From: Nitrosospira multiformis
GTDB taxonomy: Bacteria; Pseudomonadota; Gammaproteobacteria; Burkholderiales; Nitrosomonadaceae
Reading direction: 5' to 3'
NCBI GenBank assembly: GCA_017306155.1
Contig: JAFKJB010000009.1
Span: 62,001 to 126,000 of the forward strand
DNA: 64,000 nucleotides
How positions within the stretch are numbered: the first letter of the stretch is position 1; each line of letters begins with the position of its first letter. Shown here piece after piece: positions 36,124 to 45,405 of this stretch. Both the position numbers and the translations under genes were made by a program. The notes beneath the pieces are model-generated. The model had not been told where the DNA came from. It did no database searches and saw only the letters and a list, made by a program, of their open reading frames with translations.

Positions 36124-38010
36124 ATGAGCAAGCTTGTTCCCCTGGGCGATATCCCGTCCCTGCTGCAACGTTATGCCAATGGCGAATTGACCCCTGCCGG
36201 CATGGTGGAGGCGGTGCATGCGCTGATCCAGGACGATCCCGGCAATGTATGGATACACAAGCTGCCGCTGGAATCACTGCGACAATATGCCCGGAAAGTG
36301 GAAGAAAAAGGGATGGCCGCACTGCCTTTATACGGCATTCCCTTCGCCATCAAGGACAATATCGACCTTGCAGGCGTTCCGACTACCGCGGCATGCCCGG
36401 CGTTTGCCTACACACCGCAACGCAGCGCAACGGTGGTGCAGAGGCTGATCGACGCGGGTGCGATTCCCCTCGGCAAGGCCAATCTTGATCAGTTTGCCAC
36501 CGGGTTGAACGGTACCCGCTCTCCCTATGGCGTCTGCCGCAACGCCTTCAATCCCGAATACATCGCTGGCGGATCAAGCTCGGGTTCGGCAGTGGCTTTA
36601 GCGAAGGGCTGGGTATGTTTCAGCCTGGGAACCGATACCGCGGGCTCTGGCAGGATACCTGCTGCCTTCAATAATCTCATCGGGTATAAACCCACCAGGG
36701 GCTGGCTTTCCACGCGCGGTGTCGTGCCCGCCTGCCGTTCGCTGGATTGCGTCTCCATCTTTGCGCATACCGCTGCCGATGCGCAGCGGGTTCTTGAGGC
36801 AGCCGCCAGCTATGATGACGAAGACATTTATTCCCGCCGGAGAGGGAACGGCGATAATCCTGCTTCAAAAAACCTGCGGCAGCGTTTCCGTTTTGGCATA
36901 CCGCGCCGGCAGCAACTGCAATTCTTCGGTAATTCCGAAAGCGCCCGGTTGTTCGAGGAAGCGATAACACAACTGCAGGCATTGGGCGGCGAGGTCATCG
37001 AGATCGATTTTTCGCCCTTTCTGGAAACAGCGCACCTGCTTTATGGAGGAGCATGGGTGGCCGAGCGTTATGCCGCCATTCAGAAATTTTTTGATCTGCA
37101 TAGCGATGAGGTCGTTTCGCCGGTACGGGAGATCATTGCCGGCGCGCACCGGTTCTCGGCTGCAGATGCCTACAACGGCCAGTATCGCTTGCGTATGCTT
37201 AAACGCCAGGCTGACCATGCCTGGTCTGAAGTGGATTGCCTGCTGACGCCCACCGCCGGGACCATTTATCGCATAGAGGAAATGCTGGCAGACCCGGTTC
37301 GCCTGAACACGAACCTGGGTTATTACACCAACTACATGAACCTGCTCGACTATTCGGCGGTGGCGGTGCCTGCCGGATTCCGGGATGATGGATTGCCGTT
37401 TGGCGTAACCCTGGCGGCTCCAGCCCATCAGGATGTCTCGCTGTTGCATCTTGCCGCACGTCTGCAGCAGGCCTATGCGCTGCCCCTGGGGGCCGCGGGT
37501 ATTCCACTGCGGAAAGGGGCTTTATCAGCAATGGCATCTTTTCAACACCCGGCACAGCCGGAACACCCAGCCCTCGTGCGCGTAGCGGTCTGCGGCGCGC
37601 ATCTGTCCGGTCTGCCGTTGAACTCCCAACTGACCAGCCGCGATGGGCGCCTGGTGGCAAGTACCGCAACTTCCCCCGACTACAAACTCTATGCGCTTCC
37701 GGGAACACCGCCGCTTCGCCCCGGATTGGTGCGGGTGGACAAGAACCAGCGAGGATTCGCAATCGAGGTAGAGGTGTGGGAAATGCCAGCCAGCGCATTT
37801 GGCAGTTTTGTGGCAGGCATCCCTGCTCCCCTGGGGATCGGCACCATTACCCTTGCGGGCGGCGAATCCGTGCAGAGTTTCTTATGCGAGGGCTATGCAG
37901 TAGCGGATGCAAGGGATATCAGCCGGTTCGGGGGATGGCGGCATTATATGCAATCAATGGCTGATCCCGTTGAAAACGAAGAGGGTCCGCGCGGGGCGGA
38001 TTCTGGATAA
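36124..38010 (+). CDS. atzF: allophanate hydrolase
   Basis: It splits allophanate into two ammonia and two carbon dioxide, the last step of the pathway. The 628-residue protein has the amidase-signature catalytic triad: lysine in PFAIKDNIDLAG, cis-serine and nucleophile serine in GGSSSGSAVALAKG, with SLGTDTAGSGRIPAAF. A C-terminal domain of ~170 residues from about residue 465 (ALVRVAVCGAHLSGLPLNSQL) is characteristic of allophanate hydrolase and absent from other amidases. The start at 36124 has AGGAGG five bases upstream and lies two bases after the carboxylase stop. The open frame further upstream lies inside the carboxylase gene. Confidence 0.94.
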   Translation: MSKLVPLGDIPSLLQRYANGELTPAGMVEAVHALIQDDPGNVWIHKLPLESLRQYARKVEEKGMAALPLYGIPFAIKDNIDLAGVPTTAACPAFAYTPQRSATVVQRLIDAGAIPLGKANLDQFATGLNGTRSPYGVCRNAFNPEYIAGGSSSGSAVALAKGWVCFSLGTDTAGSGRIPAAFNNLIGYKPTRGWLSTRGVVPACRSLDCVSIFAHTAADAQRVLEAAASYDDEDIYSRRRGNGDNPASKNLRQRFRFGIPRRQQLQFFGNSESARLFEEAITQLQALGGEVIEIDFSPFLETAHLLYGGAWVAERYAAIQKFFDLHSDEVVSPVREIIAGAHRFSAADAYNGQYRLRMLKRQADHAWSEVDCLLTPTAGTIYRIEEMLADPVRLNTNLGYYTNYMNLLDYSAVAVPAGFRDDGLPFGVTLAAPAHQDVSLLHLAARLQQAYALPLGAAGIPLRKGALSAMASFQHPAQPEHPALVRVAVCGAHLSGLPLNSQLTSRDGRLVASTATSPDYKLYALPGTPPLRPGLVRVDKNQRGFAIEVEVWEMPASAFGSFVAGIPAPLGIGTITLAGGESVQSFLCEGYAVADARDISRFGGWRHYMQSMADPVENEEGPRGADSG

Positions 38011-38342
38011 GGACAGATATTCCTCCGCTTCCGGACGGATTACGCTCTCGCTCTACCCATTGCTGTACACGAAGAATTATTCCCCTGGGATATAACTGTT
38101 TTAGCTGTTCTCATTTATTGGAAGCACATCACGTATACCTTGATTATTCCTAAAAGCAATCTATACATCTCTATATAAGCTGGTTTTGTCCTAAGTAGTT
38201 CCTTGCTGTACCAGCTGAGCATGAAGTTTGGTTTTGCATATCGAGGCAAGATCCTGGTTGAGGATGGAAAAACCAGAGCTTTCTATAGGCAAGGTTAGAG
38301 ACTGAACCCGGACCGGAGCTCATTGACTGGCTGAGAAAGAAA
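38011..38342. other. AT-rich intergenic region after the guanidine operon
   Basis: About 330 bases with a clear drop in GC relative to the operon before it. The only coding-like segment is a 25-codon frame at 38221-38298 (MKFGFAYRGKILVEDGKTRA...), which has no obvious Shine-Dalgarno and may be a remnant. I see no U-tract terminator. The promoter of the following genes is expected here. Confidence 0.4.
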
Positions 38343-38603
38343 ATGTTGCGAGAACAAATCCAAACTAGACTGGAAGCATTGAGGAAAGAAATTGAAATAG
38401 GACAAGCGGAACTGGAAAAAGTAGAGAATCAAAGGACATATTTACGCGAAACAATGCTCAGGATCAGCGGGGCTATTAAAGTACTCGAAGAACTGTTAGT
38501 AGAAGAGCCGTCTTCCAGGGCGAGCGAAACGAGCGAGAATAAAAGGCCTTTAACAAGCGGGCAGGCTAATGAAACTGAGACTTTGCTGGAACGAAAATCT
38601 TAA
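38343..38603 (+). CDS. small coiled-coil protein
   Basis: This is an 86-residue, highly charged protein. Residues 1-62 form one long amphipathic helix with heptad-spaced leucines and isoleucines (QTRLEALRKEIEIGQAELEK ... MLRISGAIKVLEELLVEE), followed by a hydrophilic tail. There is no signal peptide and no recognised family. It lies in the AT-rich pocket 69 bases before the fibre-like gene on the same strand. The two may be co-transcribed, with this protein acting as an oligomerising partner. That role is inference. Confidence 0.6.
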   Translation: MLREQIQTRLEALRKEIEIGQAELEKVENQRTYLRETMLRISGAIKVLEELLVEEPSSRASETSENKRPLTSGQANETETLLERKS

Positions 38604-38672
38604 CGGCCTGGACAATAACCGTAAGGTAAGCACAATTGATTAATTAATAGAGTGTTATAGAGAGGATTAACC

Positions 38673-40037
38673 ATGGCTTGGGAACTTACTGGTAACAGTA
38701 GCACCGATCCAAATGTCAATTTTCTGGGAACAATTGATAACCAGCCGCTGGTCATTAAGACCAGTGGCTCGGAAGCGATGCGCATACTTCCCAACGGGCA
38801 TGTGACTGTTGGAGCAAATATTCAAGACGATCCAAGTACAAGATTGCAAATTTCGGAAGGGCATCTTGGCATACTCGGCATGAGCGATACTTTCGACCAG
38901 ACCCTCTGGTTGGTCAATAATGTTGGCAAAGAACTGAGGCTTACCGTTGGAGCCAACGCCGGCGGTACTGCCTGGTATACACAAGCAAATACCGGAACGC
39001 TAGGGGTGGGGGAGGGAATGGACGTGCGGTTTTCCGCAGGTGCTGCGGAAAGAATGCGTATCATGGGGGGGAATGGTGCCGTTGGCATTGGAACTACTGC
39101 CCCAAGTGCAAAGTTGCACGTTGATTCTCCTGACTTTACCGCCATAGTTGGAACTGCTGGACATGGTGCTCTACAAGCTGGCGTGTATGGCCACGGTTTC
39201 ATAGGCATATGGGGTAGCTCCGATGATGCAGCAGGGGTGGTTGGTATGAATAGCGGTAATCAAGGTTTTCTTGGAACGCGTGACTACGCTGGAGATTTTG
39301 TTGGCAATGTTCGTGTCAGCGGTACAAGCGATGTAGCAGTACTTGGTGAAAGCTCGGACCCCTCCACGGCGGGTACAGGTGTTATGGGCAAAGGCCGTGG
39401 GGCTGGCGTCACAGCCTTCAATTCCGCCAACAACAATGCAGCCTACCTTGCATCAGATTGCTGTGCGGCCTGGTTTACGGGGGAAGTTTACGTAGGCGGT
39501 AAACTGACTAAGTCCTCCGGGGGGTTCCTCATTGACCATCCGCTTGATCCCTCCAATAAGTATCTGTCTCATTCCTTCGTAGAATCGTCCGATATGAAAA
39601 ATATCTACGATGGAGTGGTTGTGATGGATGCTGGCGGTGAAGCAACAGTTGAGCTTCCCGAGTGGTTCGATGCTGTCAATACTGATTTTCGCTATCAACT
39701 GACCCCTATCGGTACCTCTGGACCAAATCTTTATATTGCAGAAGAAATTGCCTCCAATCACTTCAAAATTTCTGGCGGTACGTCCGGTATGAAAGTTTCC
39801 TGGCAAGTGACAGGCATTCGGAAGGATGCCTGGGCAAACGCGAAGCGTATCCGGGTCGAAGAGGAAAAATCTGGCAAGGAGCGCGGAAGTTACTTGCACC
39901 CAGAGCTTTATGGCGCACCTCCAGAGAAAAGCATCGAGCGGGTACGACATCCGGCTCCGCAGCCGTTTCGTCCACAGATAATGTCAATCCCCCCGCAGAT
40001 CAACGGACCAGCTGGCATTATGGCTGATAAAGGCTAA
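38673..40037 (+). CDS. fibre/adhesin-like repeat protein, unknown function
   Basis: This 454-residue protein is rich in Gly, Ala, Ser and Thr. The first ~290 residues contain repeated beta-strand turns like those in phage tail-fibre or filamentous surface proteins: ERMRIMGGNGAVGIGTTAPSAKLHVDS, AGVYGHGFIGIWG, AGVVGMNSGNQGFLGT, VAVLGESS. Residues ~300-400 (HPLDPSNKYLSHSFVESSDM ... VELPEWFDAVN ... KISGGTSGMKVSWQVTGIRK) form a distinct domain that I have seen in bacterial surface proteins with similar repeats. The C-terminal ~60 residues are proline-rich. No signal peptide is visible. It is not embedded in phage genes. Confidence 0.7.
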   Translation: MAWELTGNSSTDPNVNFLGTIDNQPLVIKTSGSEAMRILPNGHVTVGANIQDDPSTRLQISEGHLGILGMSDTFDQTLWLVNNVGKELRLTVGANAGGTAWYTQANTGTLGVGEGMDVRFSAGAAERMRIMGGNGAVGIGTTAPSAKLHVDSPDFTAIVGTAGHGALQAGVYGHGFIGIWGSSDDAAGVVGMNSGNQGFLGTRDYAGDFVGNVRVSGTSDVAVLGESSDPSTAGTGVMGKGRGAGVTAFNSANNNAAYLASDCCAAWFTGEVYVGGKLTKSSGGFLIDHPLDPSNKYLSHSFVESSDMKNIYDGVVVMDAGGEATVELPEWFDAVNTDFRYQLTPIGTSGPNLYIAEEIASNHFKISGGTSGMKVSWQVTGIRKDAWANAKRIRVEEEKSGKERGSYLHPELYGAPPEKSIERVRHPAPQPFRPQIMSIPPQINGPAGIMADKG

Positions 40038-40162
40038 CGTCGGCTCGATCGCCAAGGAGTGCGTGGCACGCTGCACGCTGAGTGACTTATGAAACACAGG
40101 GGCCCGCAAGATGCGCTCAATCGACGGCTGATCCGTGCGCCAGGCCCTCTTTTAGCCAGTGC

Positions 40163-40867
40163 CTACTGCAAGTCTGAATAATATTGCGTTTTGATGCGGT
40201 CAATATAGTTTTTGAGATTTTCCTTCGATAAGCCATATTCCTTCAGAGGGGATTCGATAGGGCAACCAAAGGTATTGATCAGGAAGCCGAAGGCGCTTGC
40301 GTCCAGCGTGGTGGGCCTATCTCCCAGAAAATATTTCCTGTCGCCCAGGCATGCGGAGAGTGCGTCTATATCCTGCATCCCGAGTTCAAAAATCTCTTCG
40401 GGTTTATGCCGCCCCATGCCGTGCCCATAAATTTGACGCTGAATCCTGTAGCGGTAGAAAACTGCTGCCACATCCCGGACTGCTGGGGGCAAGACGTCAA
40501 AAATGGCTTTCTTGTTGACCTGCCAGTTCGCATCCGTATACTGCCAGCGGGTATACATGGTTGCCCAGAAAAGATGCTCTTCGACCAGGCGCTGCATTGC
40601 CAGGGATAGCGCGGCTTCTGCGGGATTCAATCCTTCGTCGAGGTCTTTATACTTGTCTTTGAGATGCCGGATGATGAAGCGGGAATCCGCTAATTCGATG
40701 TTTCCATCTTTTATATAAGGCAATTTACCTTTTGGCGCAAACAGTGGAAGCGTTGTCTCGATTGCGTATTCAATACCTGCCATACGCAAATACGTTTCTG
40801 TTTTGCAACAGAAATGACTTAAATTCGGATTACCCCAGGTACGCTCAAACTGGTACAGTATCAGCAC
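40163..40867 (-). CDS. glutathione S-transferase-like protein (Fax/metaxin type)
   Basis: This 234-residue protein has an N-terminal thioredoxin-like domain (MLILYQFERTWGNPNLSHFCCKTETYLRMA) and the motif PKGKLPYIKDGNIELADSRFIIRHL, and a C-terminal helical domain ending with LDASAFGFLINTFG. The pattern is that of the failed-axon-connections/metaxin branch of the GST family, which is widespread in bacteria but of unknown activity. It diverges from the HxlR regulator and may be its target. Confidence 0.85.
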   Translation of the reverse strand: MLILYQFERTWGNPNLSHFCCKTETYLRMAGIEYAIETTLPLFAPKGKLPYIKDGNIELADSRFIIRHLKDKYKDLDEGLNPAEAALSLAMQRLVEEHLFWATMYTRWQYTDANWQVNKKAIFDVLPPAVRDVAAVFYRYRIQRQIYGHGMGRHKPEEIFELGMQDIDALSACLGDRKYFLGDRPTTLDASAFGFLINTFGCPIESPLKEYGLSKENLKNYIDRIKTQYYSDLQ

Positions 40868-40937
40868 GGCCGTTCTCCATCTGTCAATCGGATTTCCGCT
40901 CGTCAGCTTGCTTGTGGCAATGGACAGCAGCCTAGCC

Positions 40938-40968
40938 TACTATATTGCGAATTGCAAGTTACTATATT
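40938..40968. promoter_or_regulatory. direct repeat operator candidate between gst-like gene and hxlR-like gene
   Basis: TACTATATT occurs at 40938-40946 and again at 40960-40968, exactly 22 bases apart (two helical turns), with the near-palindrome TTGCGAATTGCAA between them. The site lies in the 151-base divergent promoter region. It is a plausible binding site for the adjacent HxlR-type dimer. Confidence 0.45.
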
Positions 40969-41033
40969 AAAGTTCACCCGCCAATATAACCCCCGCGAGT
41001 GTTATAAGTCATGGATGGATGAAGGAGAAAGCT

Positions 41034-41417
41034 GTGACAGGTGGTGCAGAAGCGCGTGATGACGCAATATTCAAGCGCTCCTCATGTCCCATTACCAATG
41101 GATTGAATATCTTCGGCGACAAATGGACACTTCTGGTCATTCGCGACCTGATGCTTGGTAAATGCCGTTATGCCGATTTTATCTCATCGCCGGAAAATAT
41201 CGCTTCGAACATTCTTGCCGATCGCCTGAAAAGACTGGAAGCGGCAGGCCTTGTCTCCCGGCAGGCATATCAACAGAAACCTGTTCGCTACGAATACGTT
41301 CTTACAGAGAAGGGCAACGATCTCAAGCCCATTCTGGAAGCAATAAGCAGATGGGGCAGGAGGCACTGTCCTGGCACCGACGTGTTTCGCCCTGTCGATC
41401 GGTTCAAACTACGATAA
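41034..41417 (+). CDS. HxlR family transcriptional regulator
   Basis: This winged-helix regulator of about 127 residues has the family hallmark CPITNGLNIFGDKWTLLVIRDLMLGKCRYADF, followed by SPENIASNILADRLKRLEAAGLVSRQAYQQKPVRYEYVLTEKG. The conserved cysteine (SSCPI) can serve as a redox or electrophile sensor in this family. The GTG at 41034 has AAGGAG six bases upstream and is my preferred start. An ATG at 41019 would add five residues. It diverges from the GST-like gene, which suggests control of it in response to electrophiles. Confidence 0.9.
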   Translation: MTGGAEARDDAIFKRSSCPITNGLNIFGDKWTLLVIRDLMLGKCRYADFISSPENIASNILADRLKRLEAAGLVSRQAYQQKPVRYEYVLTEKGNDLKPILEAISRWGRRHCPGTDVFRPVDRFKLR

Positions 41418-41424
41418 TGATTGA

Positions 41425-43932
41425 ATGAACATTCTAAAGCTGTCTCTTCGCATGCTTGGGCGCGACTGGCGCGCGGGCGAGTTGCGCGTGCTGGTATTTG
41501 CGCTGGTCATCGCCGTGGGTGGGATGACCACTGTCGGTTTTTTTGCCGACCGGGTGCAGTTGGCGCTTTCGCGCCAGGGCAACCAGTTGCTGGGAGCGGA
41601 TCTGATCATTTTTTCGGATCATCCTTTGGCGCCGCATTATGCCGAGGAGGCAAAACGCCGGAACCTGTCGGTTTCCTCTGCCGTCAAGTTTCCGAGCATG
41701 ACCGCGAAAGGGGAGGAAAGCCTGCTGACGGAAATCAAGGCCGTGGCGGAAGGCTATCCGCTGCGTGGCGAATTGAGCATCAGCGAGGATTTCGGCAACG
41801 GAGTTCCGCCTGCTGAGCGCGTAACCCATATTGCCAACAGGATTCCGGCCCGAGGCACGGCCTGGGTGGACGAGAAGCTCATGATCGGCTTGTCTCTCAA
41901 ACGGGGGGACGAGATCGAGGTGGGCGCATCCCGCTTTGCTGTGGATGCGCTGATCACGCAGGAACCGGATTATTCGATCGGTTTTCTCAACCTGAGGCCG
42001 CGCGTGCTGATCAACAAAGCTGACTTGCCGGCAACCCGGCTGATCCAGCAGGGCAGCCGTATTGGCTACCGCCTGCTTGTTGCCGGCGATTCGGGCGAAG
42101 TGGAAGGGTTTCGCAAGTGGGCCGAACAACGCCTGATGCTGGGGGAGAAAATCGAGGGCATCCGTGACGCGCGGCCCGAAATCAGGTCGGCGCTGGAGCG
42201 GGCGGAAAAATTCCTGAGCCTGACTGCGCTGGCGAGCGTGGTGCTGGCGGCCGCCGCCGCGGCACTGGCGGTGCGCCGCTTCACTCAGCGGCACCTGGAC
42301 GGCTGTGCAGTGATGCGCTGTCTCGGCGCAAGCCAGGGCGCCATGCTGCGCCTCTATCTGTATCATTTTCTCATTCTGGGTTTCATTGCCAGCAGCCTGG
42401 GCTCTCTTCTCGGTTTTATCGCCCAGCAGGTTCTTACCTATTGGCTTTCGGGATTGGTCGAAGCCGAATTGCCATGGCCCTCGGTATGGCCGGGCGTGCA
42501 TGGGGTGCTGACCGGCATGGTGCTGCTGCTTGGCTTTGCGCTCCCTCCGCTGCTCAGCCTGCGCAGCATCCCGGCGCTGCGCGTCATGCGCCGGGATATC
42601 GGCCTGCCCCCGCAGGGACTCGCCGGCTATGGACTGGGACTGGGCGTGCTGGCGCTGCTGTTCCTGTGGAAAGCGGGCGACATGCGGCTCGGCGCCTCCG
42701 TCATTGGCGGTTTCATCGTGGCGATAGCGGTTTTTGGCATGCTCGGATTCCTGCTGATGAGAATGCTGGCTCACATCCGCAACCAGGCGGGGGGCGCCTG
42801 GCGCTATGGCCTGGCAAGCATTCGCCGTCGCGCCACTGCGAGCGTGCTGCAGGCCGTGGCCTTAGGATTGGGATTGATGGCGTTATTGGCGCTGACCCTG
42901 ATCCGGGACGACCTGCTGAGAAACTGGCGCACCAGCCTGCCTCCCGATGCCCCCAACCATTTTCTGGTAAATATCCAGGAGGACCAGCTGGAGCCGCTGG
43001 CGGCGTTTTTCAAGAAGCGCGGGATGCAGCCGCCGAACGTTTTCCCCATGGTACGGGGGCGCCTCACCGAGATCAATGGCAAGACGATCGCTTCCGAGGA
43101 TTATGCCGATATCCGGGCAAAGCGGCTGGTGGAGCGGGAATTCAATCTCTCGTGGGCAAGCGAGATGCAAAGCGACAATCAGATCGTCAAAGGCCGCTGG
43201 TGGAAGCCCGAGGACCGGGGAAAAGAGGAAATCTCGATCGAGGAGGATATTGCCAAGACCATCGGCATCCACGTGGGCGACACGCTCACCTACGATATAG
43301 CGGGCAGCATGTTTTCCGCCAAGGTCACGAGTCTGCGCAAGGTGAACTGGGACTCGTTCCGGGTGAATTTCTTTGTCGTGACGCCCCCTGGCGCGCTGGA
43401 GCAATATGCGGCAAGCTACGTGACGAGTTTTTATCTTCCGCCCATGCATGTGGAACTGACGAACCAGCTGGTCAAGGAATTTCCCAACCTGCTCGTGCTG
43501 GATGTGGCTGCCATCCTCACCCAGGTTCAAAGAATGATCGAACAGGTGACCAGGGCAGTCGAATTCGTGTTCCTGTTTACGCTGCTGGCAGGGCTGGCGG
43601 TACTTTATGCCGCCATCGTCTCCACCCAGGATGAACGCATTCAGGAGGCCGCCATATTCCGTACGCTGGGCGCAAGGCGCAGGCAGCTGGCGCGCGCCTG
43701 GGCGGCTGAATTTGCCATACTGGGAGGCCTTGCCGGCTTTTTTGCGGCAGCGGGAGCAAGCGCGCTCGGGTATGTCGTTGCGGAATATGCGCTGAACCTC
43801 ACTTATACCTTCAGTTCGTGGATTTGGCTCATCGGCATAGGCGCGGGAGCCGCAGGCGTGACCCTGGCGGGACTGCTCGGTACGCGCGCCGCGCTTTCAA
43901 CGCCACCCCTCATGACCTTGCGCAGGATCTGA
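41425..43932 (+). CDS. ABC transporter permease, YbbP-type (FtsX-like)
   Basis: This 835-residue inner-membrane protein begins MNILKLSLRMLGRDWRAGEL, a short cytoplasmic N-terminus. It has the YbbP layout: one N-terminal membrane segment, a large periplasmic domain, an FtsX-like segment block around residues 260-500, a second periplasmic domain, and a C-terminal FtsX block (TQDERIQEAAIFRTLGARRRQL). No ATPase gene is adjacent. The ATPase at 1288-2034 already has its own permease. It starts seven bases after the HxlR gene stop, which may be read-through. The substrate is unknown; complex lipids or hydrophobic molecules are typical for the family. Confidence 0.87.
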   Translation: MNILKLSLRMLGRDWRAGELRVLVFALVIAVGGMTTVGFFADRVQLALSRQGNQLLGADLIIFSDHPLAPHYAEEAKRRNLSVSSAVKFPSMTAKGEESLLTEIKAVAEGYPLRGELSISEDFGNGVPPAERVTHIANRIPARGTAWVDEKLMIGLSLKRGDEIEVGASRFAVDALITQEPDYSIGFLNLRPRVLINKADLPATRLIQQGSRIGYRLLVAGDSGEVEGFRKWAEQRLMLGEKIEGIRDARPEIRSALERAEKFLSLTALASVVLAAAAAALAVRRFTQRHLDGCAVMRCLGASQGAMLRLYLYHFLILGFIASSLGSLLGFIAQQVLTYWLSGLVEAELPWPSVWPGVHGVLTGMVLLLGFALPPLLSLRSIPALRVMRRDIGLPPQGLAGYGLGLGVLALLFLWKAGDMRLGASVIGGFIVAIAVFGMLGFLLMRMLAHIRNQAGGAWRYGLASIRRRATASVLQAVALGLGLMALLALTLIRDDLLRNWRTSLPPDAPNHFLVNIQEDQLEPLAAFFKKRGMQPPNVFPMVRGRLTEINGKTIASEDYADIRAKRLVEREFNLSWASEMQSDNQIVKGRWWKPEDRGKEEISIEEDIAKTIGIHVGDTLTYDIAGSMFSAKVTSLRKVNWDSFRVNFFVVTPPGALEQYAASYVTSFYLPPMHVELTNQLVKEFPNLLVLDVAAILTQVQRMIEQVTRAVEFVFLFTLLAGLAVLYAAIVSTQDERIQEAAIFRTLGARRRQLARAWAAEFAILGGLAGFFAAAGASALGYVVAEYALNLTYTFSSWIWLIGIGAGAAGVTLAGLLGTRAALSTPPLMTLRRI

Positions 43933-43977
43933 TCGAATGCTTTCGTCTTGCCGCTTTGCCTCGAACGGATAGGCAGG

Positions 43978-45132
43978 ATGAGCCGCTGCGTTGCCCATCT
44001 CGATATGGATGCTTTTTACGCCTCGGTCGAGTTGCAGCGGTACCCGCAATTGCGCGGGCTACCGGTGGTAGTCGGCGGAAGCGCGGAGCAGCCGCCAGAA
44101 CTTTTCAACGGCAAGCCGCGTTTTGCAAAACTGAAGGGTTATGCGGGGCGGGGGGTGGTAACCACCGCCACTTACGAGGCGCGCACTTTCGACGTTTCCT
44201 CCGGCATGGGCTTGATGAAAGCGGCGCAGTTGGCCCCGGAGGCTGTCCTGCTGCCTGCCGACTTCACCGCTTACCGCCGTTATTCGAAGCTGTTCAAAAC
44301 AGCCGTTGCCCTGGTGGCGCCTCGTATAGAGGATCGCGGTATCGATGAGATTTACATCGATCTCAGCGACTCGACTGAGGACATCGTGATGCTTGCCCGG
44401 CGCATCAAGCAGGCTGTACGGGAAAGCACCGGGCTGTCCTGTTCTATTGGCGTGGCGCCAAACAAGCTTCTGGCAAAAATCTGTTCAGACCTCGAAAAGC
44501 CGGATGGTCTCACTCTCCTGGGCATGGCGGATGTTCCAGCCAGAATCTGGCCTCTTCCCGTTCGTAAAATCAATGGCATCGGCCCGAAAGCAAACCAGAA
44601 ACTCGCGGCGGCAGGTATTTTCACCATCGGTGATCTGGCCCAGACTGACATCGCTTTCCTGCAGGCACAATTCGGGCGCAGCAATGGCTCCTGGCTATAC
44701 GAGGCTTCCCGCGGCATCGACGAGCGTCCCGTCGTGACCTATGCGGAACCCAGATCGATCAGCCGCGAGACGACTTTCGAACGGGATCTGCATGCGCGCC
44801 GTGATCGCCCTGTCCTCTCCAAAATTTTCACCGGCCTGTGCGCGGGTGTCGCCGAGGATCTTCAGCGCAAGGGTTATGCCGCCCGTACCATCGGCATCAA
44901 GTTGCGATATGAAGATTTTCGCACCGTAACCCGTGATATCACACTCCCGGTTCCCACCGCGAATGCCCCTGCCATTCGCAAAGCAGCCCAGGAATGCCTG
45001 CGGCGTGTCTCTCTTGAGCAGAAAATGCGGCTGCTTGGCGTTCGCGCCAGCGGGTTGTGCTCCGAGACGCCGGCGCAGAGCGGCGGCACGGCAGGCGCGG
45101 CAGGCACGGTACAAGGGAGCTTCAATTGGTAG
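43978..45132 (+). CDS. dinB: DNA polymerase IV (Y-family)
   Basis: This 384-residue translesion polymerase has the Y-family motifs HLDMDAFYASVE (first catalytic aspartate), VVTTATYEARTFDVSSGM, and GIDEIYIDLSD (second acidic pair), then SIGVAPNKLLAKICSDLEKPDG and the helix-hairpin-helix KINGIGPKANQKLAAAGI. The little-finger domain follows. The ATG at 43978 gives the normal N-terminus MSRCVAHLDMD. The C-terminus ends in a Gly/Ala tail without an obvious beta-clamp motif. Confidence 0.94.
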   Translation: MSRCVAHLDMDAFYASVELQRYPQLRGLPVVVGGSAEQPPELFNGKPRFAKLKGYAGRGVVTTATYEARTFDVSSGMGLMKAAQLAPEAVLLPADFTAYRRYSKLFKTAVALVAPRIEDRGIDEIYIDLSDSTEDIVMLARRIKQAVRESTGLSCSIGVAPNKLLAKICSDLEKPDGLTLLGMADVPARIWPLPVRKINGIGPKANQKLAAAGIFTIGDLAQTDIAFLQAQFGRSNGSWLYEASRGIDERPVVTYAEPRSISRETTFERDLHARRDRPVLSKIFTGLCAGVAEDLQRKGYAARTIGIKLRYEDFRTVTRDITLPVPTANAPAIRKAAQECLRRVSLEQKMRLLGVRASGLCSETPAQSGGTAGAAGTVQGSFNW

Positions 45133-45175
45133 CAAACATTCCGTTGTAACCATTCGATAAGGCAGAGTGTCCAGT

Positions 45176-45235
45176 GCAAGCCGCAAGGCGCTCACCCGCG
45201 CTCGTCCCGGCTTGCAAGCGCATTTCCTTGCGCTT
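45176..45235. terminator. paired hairpins after dinB
   Basis: GCAAGCCG (45176-45183) pairs with CGGCTTGC (45208-45215). Immediately afterwards AAGCGCA (45216-45222) pairs with TGCGCTT (45229-45235) around a 6-base loop. They lie 40-100 bases beyond the dinB stop. No U-run follows, so they may be transcript-end stabilisers more than an intrinsic terminator. Confidence 0.35.
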
Positions 45236-45328
45236 CGCATGCCGGCCAATCTTCTGACGGGCGTCAACTTCTCAGCGAATTCCAGGCAGCCGCTGCTTGT
45301 AATAACCTTATTGCAAGTATAGAATTAT

Positions 45329-45348
45329 TGTAGACCAATCAGTCTACA
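45329..45348. promoter_or_regulatory. palindromic operator for the TetR-type regulator
   Basis: TGTAGACCAATCAGTCTACA is a perfect 7-bp inverted repeat around a 6-bp centre, 58 bases before the monooxygenase start. It resembles the TAGACC-n-GGTCTA type of site bound by NemR-like TetR regulators. The TetR-family gene is the second gene of this operon, so autoregulation is likely. Confidence 0.65.
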
Positions 45349-45405
45349 TCGATTGGCAGGCATACGACAGCGGAAGCGAGAATCGCTCAAAGAGGAGAAA
45401 GAGTC

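Noticed and set aside
41434..42774. 446-codon minus-strand frame
   Set aside because: Antisense shadow of the YbbP-type permease, rich in His, Gln and Arg, without motifs.
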